A stretch of 64,000 nt of DNA from Bradysia coprophila (taxonomy: Eukaryota; Arthropoda; Insecta; Diptera; Sciaridae), in contig NW_023503409.1 of assembly GCF_014529535.1 (NCBI RefSeq), forward strand, positions 744,390-808,389, written 5' to 3'. The notes beneath the pieces were generated by a model. That model was not told the DNA's origin and did not search any database. It was given only the letters and a program-made list of their open reading frames with translations. Of the stretch, positions 26,240 to 36,683 are shown piece by piece. The position numbers and the translations under genes were made by a program. The number at the start of each line of letters is the position of its first letter. Position 1 is the stretch's first letter.

Positions 26240-26822
26240 GCACGATGTCCCTTAACAAAAATAAAGTTTTTCTGAAGGTTACCCAAAAAATGACTTCTGA
26301 TTCGAGTTCTAGGATCTAAAAGGAGTTCAGAACCGCTCTGCTTAGTCTTCGGCTAGATCCGTCCCCATAGTCGACTTGTGAAAATAGCGACATTTCTTAT
26401 ACATTTTCAAGATTCTTCCGAAAGTGATGAAATGGAACTGTTGCGCCTACCGGCGTTTTTTTTATTTTTTTAAATCGATAAACGACGTTATTTTGAGCAA
26501 AAATTGTTCTACGGCATGTCTCTAACAATTTTTTTTTTCAAAGCTAAATCTATGTAGAACAATTTTTTGCTCAGAATAACGTCTTTTATCGATAAAAAAT
26601 AAAAAAAACAGTTCAGGCAACAGTTCTGCTTCATCACTTTCTGAAGAATCTTGAAAATGTATGGGAAATGTCGCTATTTTCACAAGTCGACTATGGGGAA
26701 GGATCTAGCCGAAGACTAAGCAAAGCGGTTTTGAACTTCTTTTAGGTCCTGGCACTCGGATCGAAGTCATTTTTTTTGGATAACCTTCAGAAAAACTTTA
26801 TTTTTATTAAGGGGCACCGTGG
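26240..26822. mobile_element. Large inverted-repeat (foldback/MITE) element, about 580 bp
   Basis: Two arms of about 250-270 bases are reverse complements of each other with a few percent mismatch. Matched blocks include acttgtgaaaatagcgacat, ttcaagattctt, gctagatcc and cttcagaaaaactttattt read from the two sides. The centre is near 26535, around paired aaaaattgttcta / tagaacaattttt. The ends read gcacgatgtccctta on the left and taaggggcaccgtg on the right. No open frame and no clear target duplication. Confidence 0.75.
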
Positions 26823-27054
26823 TAGCATGCCCTATTTTTAGGAATTTAATTCTTAAAAATTCCTGACAATTTCCTTTAATGTCTAAAATTTCTGAATACT
26901 TAAAACGTCTCTATTCTTCTGAATTCTTCTTTATTAAGACGAGAAATTAAATCTTTTACAGAGGAATATTCACTTGTTCAGTTTACTTCAAGTACTATTA
27001 CATCCTAACATTAAACTTAGTGAGAAACTATTCCAGTTTCGTAAATAAATGATT

Positions 27055-27993
27055 TTACGCAAATATATCGCCCGAATCCGGCAACATATCGTCATAAATA
27101 ACAACTTGTCGCTTGTCTTTGTGACTCCCTTTTTGCGAATGACTTGCAGCCAACGTAGACCATACAGCAGAGGACGAGGCATCGTTAATTAAATCAATTT
27201 GTGGTTGTCGTCTGGCCAACTGAACCAGTAACTGCACACCATCAGCGGGCTTTCCATTCATTTCACTGATAGCACGATCAGCTGACTCTGGCTTGGAAAA
27301 TGTAATGAATCCGCGTCCTTTTTCAATCTCCATCGATATGTTGATGATGTCACCGAAAGCATTGAAATGGTTGCGTAGAAACTCATCAGTCAGCTTATTT
27401 CCGGAAACGTAAATCGTATTTCCTACTCTGGGCTTATCGGTACGTATCGGTGTTGCGGTGGTGTCGACCGATACTTTCTTCTCGATCAATCCTCGTTCTT
27501 CTCTATCCCGTTCGGTGGCAAATTGCTGATACAGATTTCTTACACGACTGGTCGACGCGTCTTTTACCTCCGGTGAACTTATTTCGCTAGATTGGATATC
27601 CGACTGAGTCGAAGAGAATGGTTGATACTGAGCGACACTTTGGTCAGGAATTACTCTCTTTCGTTCCTGTCCCTTTGGTCGTTTGAACGATGTTTGATCT
27701 TGTTTGGTTGCAGGTCGCTGTATCGCTTGAATGGCTCCACTCTTTAATAGTTTTCTTGCTACTTCTCGAGCGTCGCGAGCATCAGAAGGTCGTTTTGGAA
27801 TGATTGGCTTATCGGCTTCTTGTTTTGGAGCCCTGTGTGCTTGAATGGCCTTTTTCTATAAGAAATGCCATACTTCGTGATAATTTTCTACTTCCGTACG
27901 ATGTCAACTAACCTTTTTTTTCAATTTTTGATATTTTGCTTGAAGCATCAGCTCCTCTTCGGTCAAATTGGATGGAAAATGAATATAAACCAT
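27055..27993 (-). CDS. Nelf-E: Negative elongation factor E (NELF-E), 293 aa
   Basis: This is the RNA-binding subunit of the NELF complex, which with DSIF holds Pol II in promoter-proximal pausing. Two exons: 27993-27913 and 27855-27055, separated by a 57-nt GT-AG intron in phase 0. The N-terminus MVYIHFPSNLTEEELMLQ, followed by a Lys-rich helix (KYQKLKKKKKA), is the typical NELF-E start that binds the other subunits. A charged, low-complexity middle follows (about residues 50-165); no long RD-dipeptide repeat is seen, unlike the vertebrate protein. An RRM spans about residues 173-240, with RNP2 IYVSGN and RNP1 KGRGFITF. The C-terminal tail is short and ends DSGDIFA. The gene is divergent from PUS7, with a 199-bp palindrome between them, and converges with Cpsf6 across a 5-kb non-coding interval. 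Confidence 0.95.
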
Positions 27994-28474
27994 TTTTGTT
28001 GGATTGTGTAGGACTCGATAAACAAAAAAACTGTTTTGACAGTACGGCGATGACGATGACGTTTCTGTCAAAGCAGTGGGATGCCGTTTTAAAAAGCAAC
28101 ATGAAACAATTTAAGTTTTTTGTTACATTTGTTGTATTTTTAGATAGGATAGATTAAGATTGGCTCACCTAGTATGTGTATATTACGTAGATGGAAGCAC
28201 GGGGTTTCAGTGGGTTTCGAACATTTAGTTTTTTCATGTTGCAGATATTGCAGTGTCAAATTCTGTCCAAGATGTGACATATTTGCAAGGTATTGGACTT
28301 TTTCACAAAGTATAATCAGCGTAACCTTCGTAAAAACAATCTTGAATCTGACAAGAGCATGTGTGCCAACGTGTAAAAAACAAATGTTCAAAACCCACTG
28401 CTGAACCGTGGCGATCCGCTTGTCAAACGGACAGTACATAAACAAATTCCATCACCTATTATCGTAACCAAAAA

Positions 28475-28673
28475 CACGTTGAAGTTAATTGCGGCTTGTC
28501 AACTTTCGGCACCCTAGACTTTACTTAAATCGTCGAGAAATGCCTCCAAATAAATTTCTAAAAATCGAAAACGGAATTCTAGATTTTTAGAAATTTATTT
28601 GGAGGCATTCCTCGACGATTTAAGTAAAGTCCAGGGCGCCGAAAGTTGACAAGCCGCAATTAACTTCAACGTG
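28475..28673. mobile_element. Near-perfect 199-bp palindrome (MITE) between Nelf-E and Pus7
   Basis: The left arm starts cacgttgaagttaattgcgg and the right arm ends with its exact reverse complement. The arms, about 90 bases each, match almost completely by eye (a few substitutions such as gcaccctag / ccagggcgc) around a loop near aatcgaaaacggaattc. There is no coding frame. The high identity suggests a recent insertion or one kept by gene conversion. Confidence 0.8.
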
Positions 28674-29443
28674 TGAGTAAAATATTAAAAAAAAGATTAT
28701 CATTGGCCGACTTCTTATATGTTTAGTTTTCGTTGTTGATGCTTAGAGTTAGAGAGTTGGCATTGTGACGCTGATGCTAATCGGTACTAAAAGGGCACAC
28801 AGAACACACCCAGGCTTATAAATTTGGTCTGTTAAATAGGTTATTTGAGCTGTCAAAACGTTATTCATAGAGCCATAACCAAAAAATTATTGTTGACAAA
28901 TTGTTCGCAAAAGCGTGGTTGCTCTCGTTCGTTTTCGGTTCGTCAAAAATCATTTTTACCGTATACGATGGAACAAACCTATAAATATCTAGGGTGTTCC
29001 AACCTAGTACATCTTTGAACGTATTGCCATCCAACAATGCCTCAGTTTTGTAGAATAGAAACCCATAGAAAAACTCAATAGATGTCAATATTTCAACGTC
29101 TCCCAAATTTTTTGTGGTTTCCATGGATTGACAGCACCACCATACCACCTCTCCAGTTTAGCTCTATGGAAAAGCTAGTCACATTTTATAATCATCAAAA
29201 ATTTCGATTCGTTCTAAACAGTCAGTCCTTAACTCCACATTCAAGTATCATCGTTGGCATTTTATAATAGGCAATGTTGGTTTTAGTGAAGTGTCATCAG
29301 CATGTGGTAGAATTTTGTGGTTATATTTTTGTCGGTGTCGTCGGCATTTAAAACCTCACCGTTCGTTGGAATAACATATATCTCTTGATTCATCTGATTT
29401 CAATTTAATCCTGTAACAAGTCAATCGACGAGTGTTTTCTATC
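28674..29443. other. Upstream region of Pus7
   Basis: No coding frame with support. This interval should hold the Pus7 promoter and 5' UTR; I can point to no specific element. The minus-strand frame at 28861-29148 has no recognisable features. Confidence 0.4.
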
Positions 29444-32053
29444 ATGGGAAAAAAGAAATGGACCGGTCATGGTGATCGTAAGCGAAATCACAAAAACACG
29501 AATAAAAAAGGCAAAGGAAAATTTGCTGGTAATGCCAGAAACCATAGGCAAGACAACAGTAAACGTTTCCAAAACCCCATTAAACCTGAAGCAAAGGAGT
29601 CGAATCCGAATGAAGAGTTCCACAGTCGAATGGAAAAGTTTAATTTAATGGAAAAAGACATAGGAGTGACGGAATATGTTGGTACAACTCCTGGGTTCAA
29701 TGCGGTTATTAAATCCAGATTCTCAGACTTTCAAGTCAACGAAATTGATTTGGACGGAAATGTTGTTAAATTGACTGACACATCATTACCCAAGAAGCCG
29801 GAACCAGCAATAAGTAAGACAACACATCGCCGTATTTTTGAAAGACCTTACGAGACAACCTTTTTTTTACAATCAGATGCTGAAACGAAAGAACAAGTTA
29901 TCGGATTGATAGGCCAAGAAACTTGGGACAGTATAGTAGAAATATCTAGTGGTACTAAAGCCGCCTCCGATATTGAGGTAAGTTACATGAGCTAGTTCAA
30001 TTCGAATATTTGAAATGATTTTCGATCCAAACAAGGTTGACGCTGAATCATTGACTAAAGAGCAACGGGGAATGGTTCACAACATGGTCAAACAAATGTT
30101 CGGTTCTTCGATAGTCAGTTCGACCATCAACAAAGATGACAAGAAATTCTTTAAATTTTCAAAGTTTAAGAAAAATGCTGGTAATGATCAGCGCACCAAA
30201 TGGCTGTGGCCCGGTGAATATACGCATTTTGTTGTATACAAGGAAAATTTGGACACAATGAAAGCCGCTGGTGATCTATCGCAAGGTTTGAATACGAACA
30301 CGAAATCAATAACTTATGCTGGAACGAAAGACAGACGAGCTAAGACAACACAGTGGTTTTGTTTACGAAAACGTGAACCGGAGCGAATATCTAAAGCTGC
30401 CGATATGAAGAAGTCCATTCACGTTGGTAATTTTACATTCAAGGATGAACCGTTAAAGTTGGGTCACTTGAGCGGTAACCGGTAAAAATCACTTTGCTTG
30501 CTTTACAGAATGCGCATTGATTAGAGCTCTTCATTTTCATTTACAGATTCCGAATAGCTCTACGGCACATCGTTCATCCTGAAGGCGATATTGAATTGTC
30601 TCTACAAGGTCTCAAAGAAAATGGATTTATCAATTACTATGGCCTACAACGATTCGGAAACAATTCTACAGTTCCTACTCATCAAGTAGGTCTGGCTTTA
30701 ATCAAGGGACAATTTAAAGAGGTATGAGTGTGTGTCGAGTTCATCAGCACAGTTCATCAGTTTTTATAATGTTGCTTTTCAATTGACTGCAGGCCTGCGA
30801 ATTAATTTTAAAGCCTCGTGAAGGTGAAGTTACTTTCATGAAACAAATCCGGGAACATTGGTGGAAGCACAGAGATCCTGCGGCTGCACTAAAATTTTTC
30901 TATAAAACAACATACGGCGTCGAAGCTAAATTATTGTCGGGATTGGCTCGACACGGAAGCAACGATTTCGTTAATTCTTTGAACGATGTAAGTTTAGCGT
31001 CTCGGAAGATCTATCGGAACAATTTTCATTTAAAATTTATGTCCCTGGTGTAGCTACCGCGAAATATGTTGCTCATGTACATTCATTCGTACCAGAGTCT
31101 AATTTGGAATGAAATTGCATCCAAACGCATCAAATTGGGCCTTCAACTTTTACCGGGTGATTTAGTGTTTGTGTCTGACGAAAAAGTTACAACGCAAATA
31201 AAGGAACTTATCGATGACGATGGTATCTCCTTTGAAGACGAAGCAGACGAAGAGGAGAATCCTGCTGAGGAATCGCAAGAAACAATTTCTGTTTACAAAT
31301 CATTGGTGAAACCATTAACTGACGAAGACATTGCCTCTGGCAAATATTCGATTTTCGATTTGGTTCTACCGTTGCCTGGTCACGACATTTCATACCCAAC
31401 AAATGAAACTGGCCAATGGTACATTGACCGTTTGGCTAAAGATAATCTATCGTCGGAGAAATTGAAGACAAAACACAGGTAAGCTTACACCGTACAACAA
31501 ATATTTGTTCATCTCTGATCGAGAGTTCAATTCAATTGCAGAACGTATTCGCTGTGTGGCGCCTACAGAAAAGTTTTGGTGAAGCCGAAAGATCTGTCGT
31601 GGTACTTCATGAAGTACAAGAGCGACAGCGACGATTTGATTCAATCAGATTTGGAAGAGCTTCGTAAAGAAGAACCGCCGAAGAGCGCAGGTTTGTAGTT
31701 TTCACATTTCAATTGTCTCAATCGACAATTTTTGATTCTTCTCGTTTACCGAAACAGATGATGGTGAATTGAAGGCATTGATTCTCGATTTCTGTTTACC
31801 GACCGCTACGTACGCAACCATGCTGTTACGCGAAGTTTTCAAGGGCGATACGTCGGCATCTAGTCAAATCAAGCTCGAAAACGAAAGTATTGCAACAGGG
31901 AATGAGAAACGGAAAGCAGAAGAAAATTGCATGGATGAAGAGGAGAATTCTGTTAAGAAAATTAAAGTTGATGTCGAGGACGCTGTAAAAGTTGATGTCG
32001 AGGACGCTGTAAAAGTTGATGTCGAAGACGCTGTAAAAGTTGATGCAGAATAA
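29444..32053 (+). CDS. Pus7: Pseudouridylate synthase 7 homologue (TruD family), 739 aa
   Basis: The enzyme converts uridine to pseudouridine in tRNA, mRNA and other RNAs without a guide. Seven exons: 29444-29977, 30036-30481, 30547-30721, 30793-30987, 31054-31478, 31542-31690 and 31758-32053; every junction keeps phase. ATG at 29444 starts [10 protein letters not shown] and a Lys/Arg/Asn-rich tail of about 50 residues. The catalytic motif is [13 protein letters not shown], with the nucleophilic Asp at about residue 277. Other TruD blocks follow: [25 protein letters not shown], and in exon 5 the segment [14 protein letters not shown] late block has [15 protein letters not shown]. The first intron (58 nt) has a poor pyrimidine tract before its acceptor, so that junction is the least certain. 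The C-terminus ends in 3.6 copies of an eight-residue repeat (KVDVEDAV). The length is normal for eukaryotic PUS7. Confidence 0.95.
31964..32050 (+). repeat. 24-bp tandem repeat in the Pus7 C-terminus
   Basis: Units of 24 bases start at 31964, 31988 and 32012, followed by a partial unit from 32036. They encode the acidic repeat KVDVEDAV. The units differ by at most one base, so the array is young and probably variable between individuals. Confidence 0.9.
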
Positions 32054-32054
32054 A
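32049..32054 (+). terminator. AATAAA overlapping the Pus7 stop codon
   Basis: The end reads GCA GAA TAA AG, so the TAA stop lies inside an AATAAA hexamer. If used, cleavage would leave a very short 3' UTR. Another AATAAA lies near 32160, so use of this one is not certain. Confidence 0.4.
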
Positions 32055-32187
32055 GTTCCAAAGCTCTGGAGTTCCATAAAGCTGTTTTTTTTTCAACTTC
32101 GATTATTTAATATCCTTTACTCGTAAATTTGAACGTCCATTTGTCGATAGCGTCGATAATAATAAACGACTAAGTCGGGCAAAATCC

Positions 32188-32271
32188 ATGTTAAGAGAAA
32201 TGAAGTACAAGATTTCTCAACAATCGCTTGAAACTTATTGAATCGAAAGAAGTAACAGACCAGATTATCAT
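32188..32271 (+). repeat. Dispersed repeat, copy with TGAAGTACAAGATTT core
   Basis: It reads atgttaagagaaatgaagta then caagattt, followed about 30 bases later by tcgaaagaagtaacagacc. The order of these blocks matches the copies at 36573 and 44555. It lies between Pus7 and the small membrane gene. Confidence 0.55.
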
Positions 32272-32331
32272 GATTACACTGCTGACATGATTAACCTTTG
32301 TGAAACAATACACATAGTGACAGAATGAGCT

Positions 32332-32337
32332 TTTATT
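32332..32337 (-). terminator. Poly(A) signal directly after the stop of the small membrane protein
   Basis: On the minus strand the TAA stop (32340-32338) is followed immediately by AATAAA. This supports a transcript end here and so the gene itself. Confidence 0.5.
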
Positions 32338-32745
32338 TTACAGTTTTGAAGGTTTACAATCATTTTCTTCATTTTCTCCGCCTGCATCACCATTATGACC
32401 GTTCCAACTCAGAATGCATGTCTCTAAGGCATTTAAATGATCGATTATGGTTTTGTTTATATTTTCAAGAGCACTTCGACGTAGACTGATAAATTTACGT
32501 ATTTTCATTGGGTCGGAATTACGGAATTTGCGCAAGAAATTTTGATGCTGCCACTTTTCGATGTAAATTAATCCAACAAACATAAGAAGTAACAATGCGA
32601 AAAATATGGCCAAATAGAGTTTAGGCAGTTCAATTGTGATTTCACTGTCGTACGAAAATAAAAATTTATTTATTTCATCTCGGACGCAGAGATATGCAGA
32701 CCAGGATAACGATGTCGATAGAATAATTATATAATTTGACTTCAT
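32338..32745 (-). CDS. Small predicted membrane protein, 135 aa
   Basis: Single exon, start ATG at 32745. Not recognised. A short hydrophobic N-terminus (YIIILSTSLSWSAYL) may be a signal peptide or first anchor. A strong membrane segment follows at about residues 43-62 (YLAIFFALLLLMFVGLIYIE). The C-terminal half is basic, then turns acidic and Gly/Asn-rich at the end. The AATAAA hexamer follows the TAA stop directly (32332-32337 on the minus strand). The gene converges with Pus7, 284 bases away. Support comes from length, ATG context, the membrane segment and the placed poly(A) signal; no family match, so a spurious frame is still possible. Confidence 0.6.
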   Translation of the reverse strand: MKSNYIIILSTSLSWSAYLCVRDEINKFLFSYDSEITIELPKLYLAIFFALLLLMFVGLIYIEKWQHQNFLRKFRNSDPMKIRKFISLRRSALENINKTIIDHLNALETCILSWNGHNGDAGGENEENDCKPSKL

Positions 32746-35700
32746 TGTTGAGAGATTGAAATGGTTTCTGGCCGCAGTTAATGCTCGATATCAAACTTAG
32801 TTCGTTTTTTGACAGTGACAGTGTAGGTGTTCAAGGACTGCTAATCACAAGGATTGCTTTGAACGTCGATTTTATAAGAAAACGTTTTCTTGTTCTCTCA
32901 TGAATATATTTACTTATCAATCACAAGAAACTGAATATCCGGTATGCAAAGCTCATACTGCAATATCTTACAAGGGGCACATTAATCTAGCGATCGTTTG
33001 GCGCACAACAGGCTTAATAGCGGGATAGTTGTACTTCAGTGTCGGTACACTTTTTCTATCCCATCCATCCGATATGTGGAATTTACTCCCGACAATTTAA
33101 ACCATACCAGTTACCGTTACCGCAGTTTTTACTATACGATAATCGCGATAATCGTTAAAGGAATGATGGAGGAGCAAATTGTAATCTTTACTTCAGTGAG
33201 AACTTCTCGTTATATTATTTTACGAGCTGAAGCTGAATTTTCTTCTCTAACTGTTTGATTGCATCATGCGGACTATGATTTGTTTAACATTACATTCATA
33301 CAACAATGAGAAATCAAAGCTTTTCATAACATTTATTGTTATTCATTCTTATAGAGCTTCATAATCTGAGTAAAACTGCTACATTTTGTGGTATACACTA
33401 TTCAATTGCCAGTTTCGAGTCTCCTATGTCAGTAAATTATGCTTTGCGTGCATTACATCTAACAAAAATACAAAGACTTTGGTATGCATGATGGGCAACA
33501 AATTAAAATTCAATTAACAATGTAACATATACATTTTTGCACATTACAATCATAACAATACCGAACCGTAAATCATGTGAATTCACATAATTTCCTGAAA
33601 GAATCTTGCACAGCCAAAGAGTTTTTCTAACCAAATTGACATTGGTCTTTGAACCGAGTCAAATTAGTTTTAATTTTCGTTTTCTTGTTAAATTAATTAG
33701 CTCATAAATTGTCGATGATGATGATAACCGATATAATTCGCAATGTGTGTATGGATACATTACTTATCTCTTGTCGACTCAACGAATTCGTGAAGTAAAT
33801 AAATTGCAGTTTGTCTAAATTCTGATTATCAATTGAATAAATATGTGGCCTCTCGTGTATAGCACATAAATTGATATGCCTTACATAACAAATTGCTGTA
33901 CATTTAATTGATGAGCGTATACAACATAGTTACTGAAATATCACCTTTTCCCATTGCATATCATTTTGCATTTCGAAATCTAATGGCACTTTACATGCGC
34001 ATTGCAGTTGGTTTACTGGATAGCAACAGAAAATGCATCCGCAAATAAATGACAATTATTATAGATGTTGGTTTTGGAAGTAATTAAGGCCAAGTTTATG
34101 TGAGAATTTTTGTTATTTTAATTGCCGAATGTTCATTGCAGTGTGTTCTACACACGGATTATTGTATACCATATGGATGTGTGCTATAGACGCACTAAAG
34201 GAATGTTTAATTCGAGCTGAATTCAAATGAGTTCATTAATGTTTCCATGACACAGTGCTCATTTAAATGAAATTTAGTTGGTGAGATGGTCTATCTGGTT
34301 CAGTCAATTACTTTATTATACATCGTTTATTACATTCAAACGGACAAATTGACGTTTTTCGGGCAATTAGAAATTTTTTTCTATGGAAACATTGTTATGC
34401 CTGAAGTTATTTAACGAGAAACTTCGTGACCATTTGGGGACATTCAAAATCGAGATGTTAATCAATTCGACAGATTGTTATATTGAGTTATGTTGCATAC
34501 ACATAGACTGAAAACTCTTACTTAAAATTTAATTAATTTTTTCCTCTACAAACTGAATATAATCACGTGAAAATGGCACAATATACAAACCTAGTTAATG
34601 AATTCAAAACTATTGTTTTTATGACACAACCAATGTTGAATCACGATTATGCAATCGAACCACGCGTACCATATTTTTTGTCACTATTTTAATAGTATCA
34701 AATGCAACTAGATCACTTAAACGAATAAAACTTTATTAGGAAATTGCGGGCGAGTAAATCATGTGAAATTAACTGGCGCTAATTCCGTCACAGGAAATTC
34801 AATTAAAAGTGTGTTTTTTGCTGCTGCTGCTGCAATAAATTTCATTTCACTTGCCGTTCAATTATATAAAATAAAATTGTCAATCTACACGATCTACGCT
34901 TACCATTTATTCGAATTCGTTGAATAAATTTATTGAAGCAGAAGCAATACGAAACGCATAAAATCCTTCTAAAAGCATCGAAATATACTCAAAACTTCCC
35001 CTTACTAACTATACACAACGTAGTGCTATTTATATGTGAATGTGGAAATTATACTTCCGAAACCCAAATAAACCGTCACAATAAAAGCAAAAACAGTGAT
35101 CAGTCATTACAGAATTCTTTTATTTTATTTTTCTTTGACGCTTTGCCAAGAAAATCTAAAAATTTTCGTCTAGACATTTGGTGGATTTGTCTTAACCACC
35201 TCTATACATGCACATTACTTCTCGTATCATTCATGAAGATTATGATCAATATTATATGCGGTTTGAAAAGAAGTTGTAAAATCGGGATGGTTTCTGTAAA
35301 ACCATTGACACAAATATTAACTGAACATAATGGTAACATTCAAAGAGAATGATATTTTCGTTGATGGAGAAGGAATGATTTCTTTAAAATTCCAATCGTC
35401 ACCCGAGTCTGCATGTACATGTACTCCATGAAATTAGGAAGAAAATTCTTTAGGACATGACCAGCTCTACAAATTTTTAGTGTTTCTTTGTGTTTCCATA
35501 AGACACTCTTAAACAAGTGCAGCAATAAAGACTAAACACGTCATTCATCACATACCCTCATCAAGTGTATACGAAAAAAAAAAAGTTTTTTGAATGCATA
35601 ATGATAATGAAATCTGCTCTTAGATATTAATTTCGAAACTTTAAACTCATTTCATTTTATTATGTTTAATAATTGGACTGCGTTCATCCAATTTCCAATA

Positions 35701-36572
35701 TATTCACATTCACGCTTATGCATCCAATTTGCAATTAATTTTTTTAGTTAAAAAAAATTCCTCGCAAATTCCATTCGTGGTATGCGTATTTTTATATTAA
35801 ACCACATAAATCTTCAATAGCATTTGTCGGTATAATAAAACGTAAAAACGTTCGTCTTAGGACCTTCTGACGATGAGAGGTTACTGGTACAGTTATATAG
35901 GTAAGCATCCAATTTAGTGGCAGGCGCCAAAATGAACTGAAACCAATCTGACGATTTTTTAATAATATAAGACTTCTACTCAAATTAATTAAAATGAATG
36001 ATGGTTCAGTTCAGGTTATTTTTGCAATTTTACCTGAGCTCATCATGGAAAGTGGAAAACGGATGCAAGTGAGTTGGTGAGTTTAACTGAATAAACGGAT
36101 TTGTGTTAGAATACTTGAAAGTGTGGCAAGCGGAGGTGGTAGAAACACTCTGTTTATAAATTTTCCTTTTTTGAATCAGGTGGTCTGTTAATTTTTTTTT
36201 AATATATCGGACTGACAAAATTTTTATTACAAAACGCAATCATTACAAAACTTTTGGAAAAATTAAGATCACACTCGGCTTCGCCTCGGATTGACAATTT
36301 CTAGCAAAATAGCTATTATGCATTGTAGTGCCCATATATATTCATTTTGCGTGCGTAAATATTCATTCGGTGAAAGTGTAAAATTGCTACAGTACAAAAA
36401 ATCGTATTCCTAACTTGTGCCTGAACTGGAATTTACGCATACGATGTGAAAACAAATGTTTTTCGTATCACGAAATGTAACAATTTGACATAGGTTTTAA
36501 ACTGTGGCTTCTTGAGGGACTCAATGTGCAATACGCTTGACTTATTAAGGCAAGAACGACCAGAAAAAATGC

Positions 36573-36667
36573 ATGTTAAAAAAACTGAAGTACAAGATTT
36601 CAAATTAACAGTTTAAAAATATTTTGATCGATAGAAGTAATAGACCCGACAAAAATACTGGTCATAT
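36573..36667 (+). repeat. Dispersed repeat, well-preserved copy
   Basis: Block order: atgttaaaaaaactgaagta, caagatttcaaattaacag, tttaaaaatattttgatcga, agaagtaatagaccc, aatactggtcat. It aligns along about 90 bases with the copy at 44555. A (TA)n run starts at its end. Confidence 0.65.
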
Positions 36668-36683
36668 ATATATATATATATAT
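36665..36683. repeat. (TA)n microsatellite
   Basis: About nine to ten TA units directly after a dispersed-repeat copy; a simple-sequence tail at the end of a repeat can mark a SINE-like 3' end, but other copies lack it. Confidence 0.8.

Larger units (their letters stand above)
22027..27054. other. Non-coding interval rich in short inverted repeats
   Basis: No supported gene. It holds a small (gat)n run at about 22226-22243, inverted repeats at 23012-23105, 23834-23933, 24451-24520 and 25910-26017, a 15-bp tandem duplication (gttactaggaactag) at about 25850-25878, and a large inverted-repeat element at 26240-26822. Open frames here are short and unconserved in appearance. Confidence 0.6.

Noticed and set aside
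34933..35352. 139-codon plus-strand frame in the desert
   Set aside because: It needs a non-ATG start for its full length, has no recognisable domain and reads like translated non-coding DNA.
24102..36431. Shared words tgcctgaactggaa / gcgcctgaactggaa at about 24105 and 36417
   Set aside because: Two short matches with weak similarity around them; not enough to define a repeat family from this window alone.
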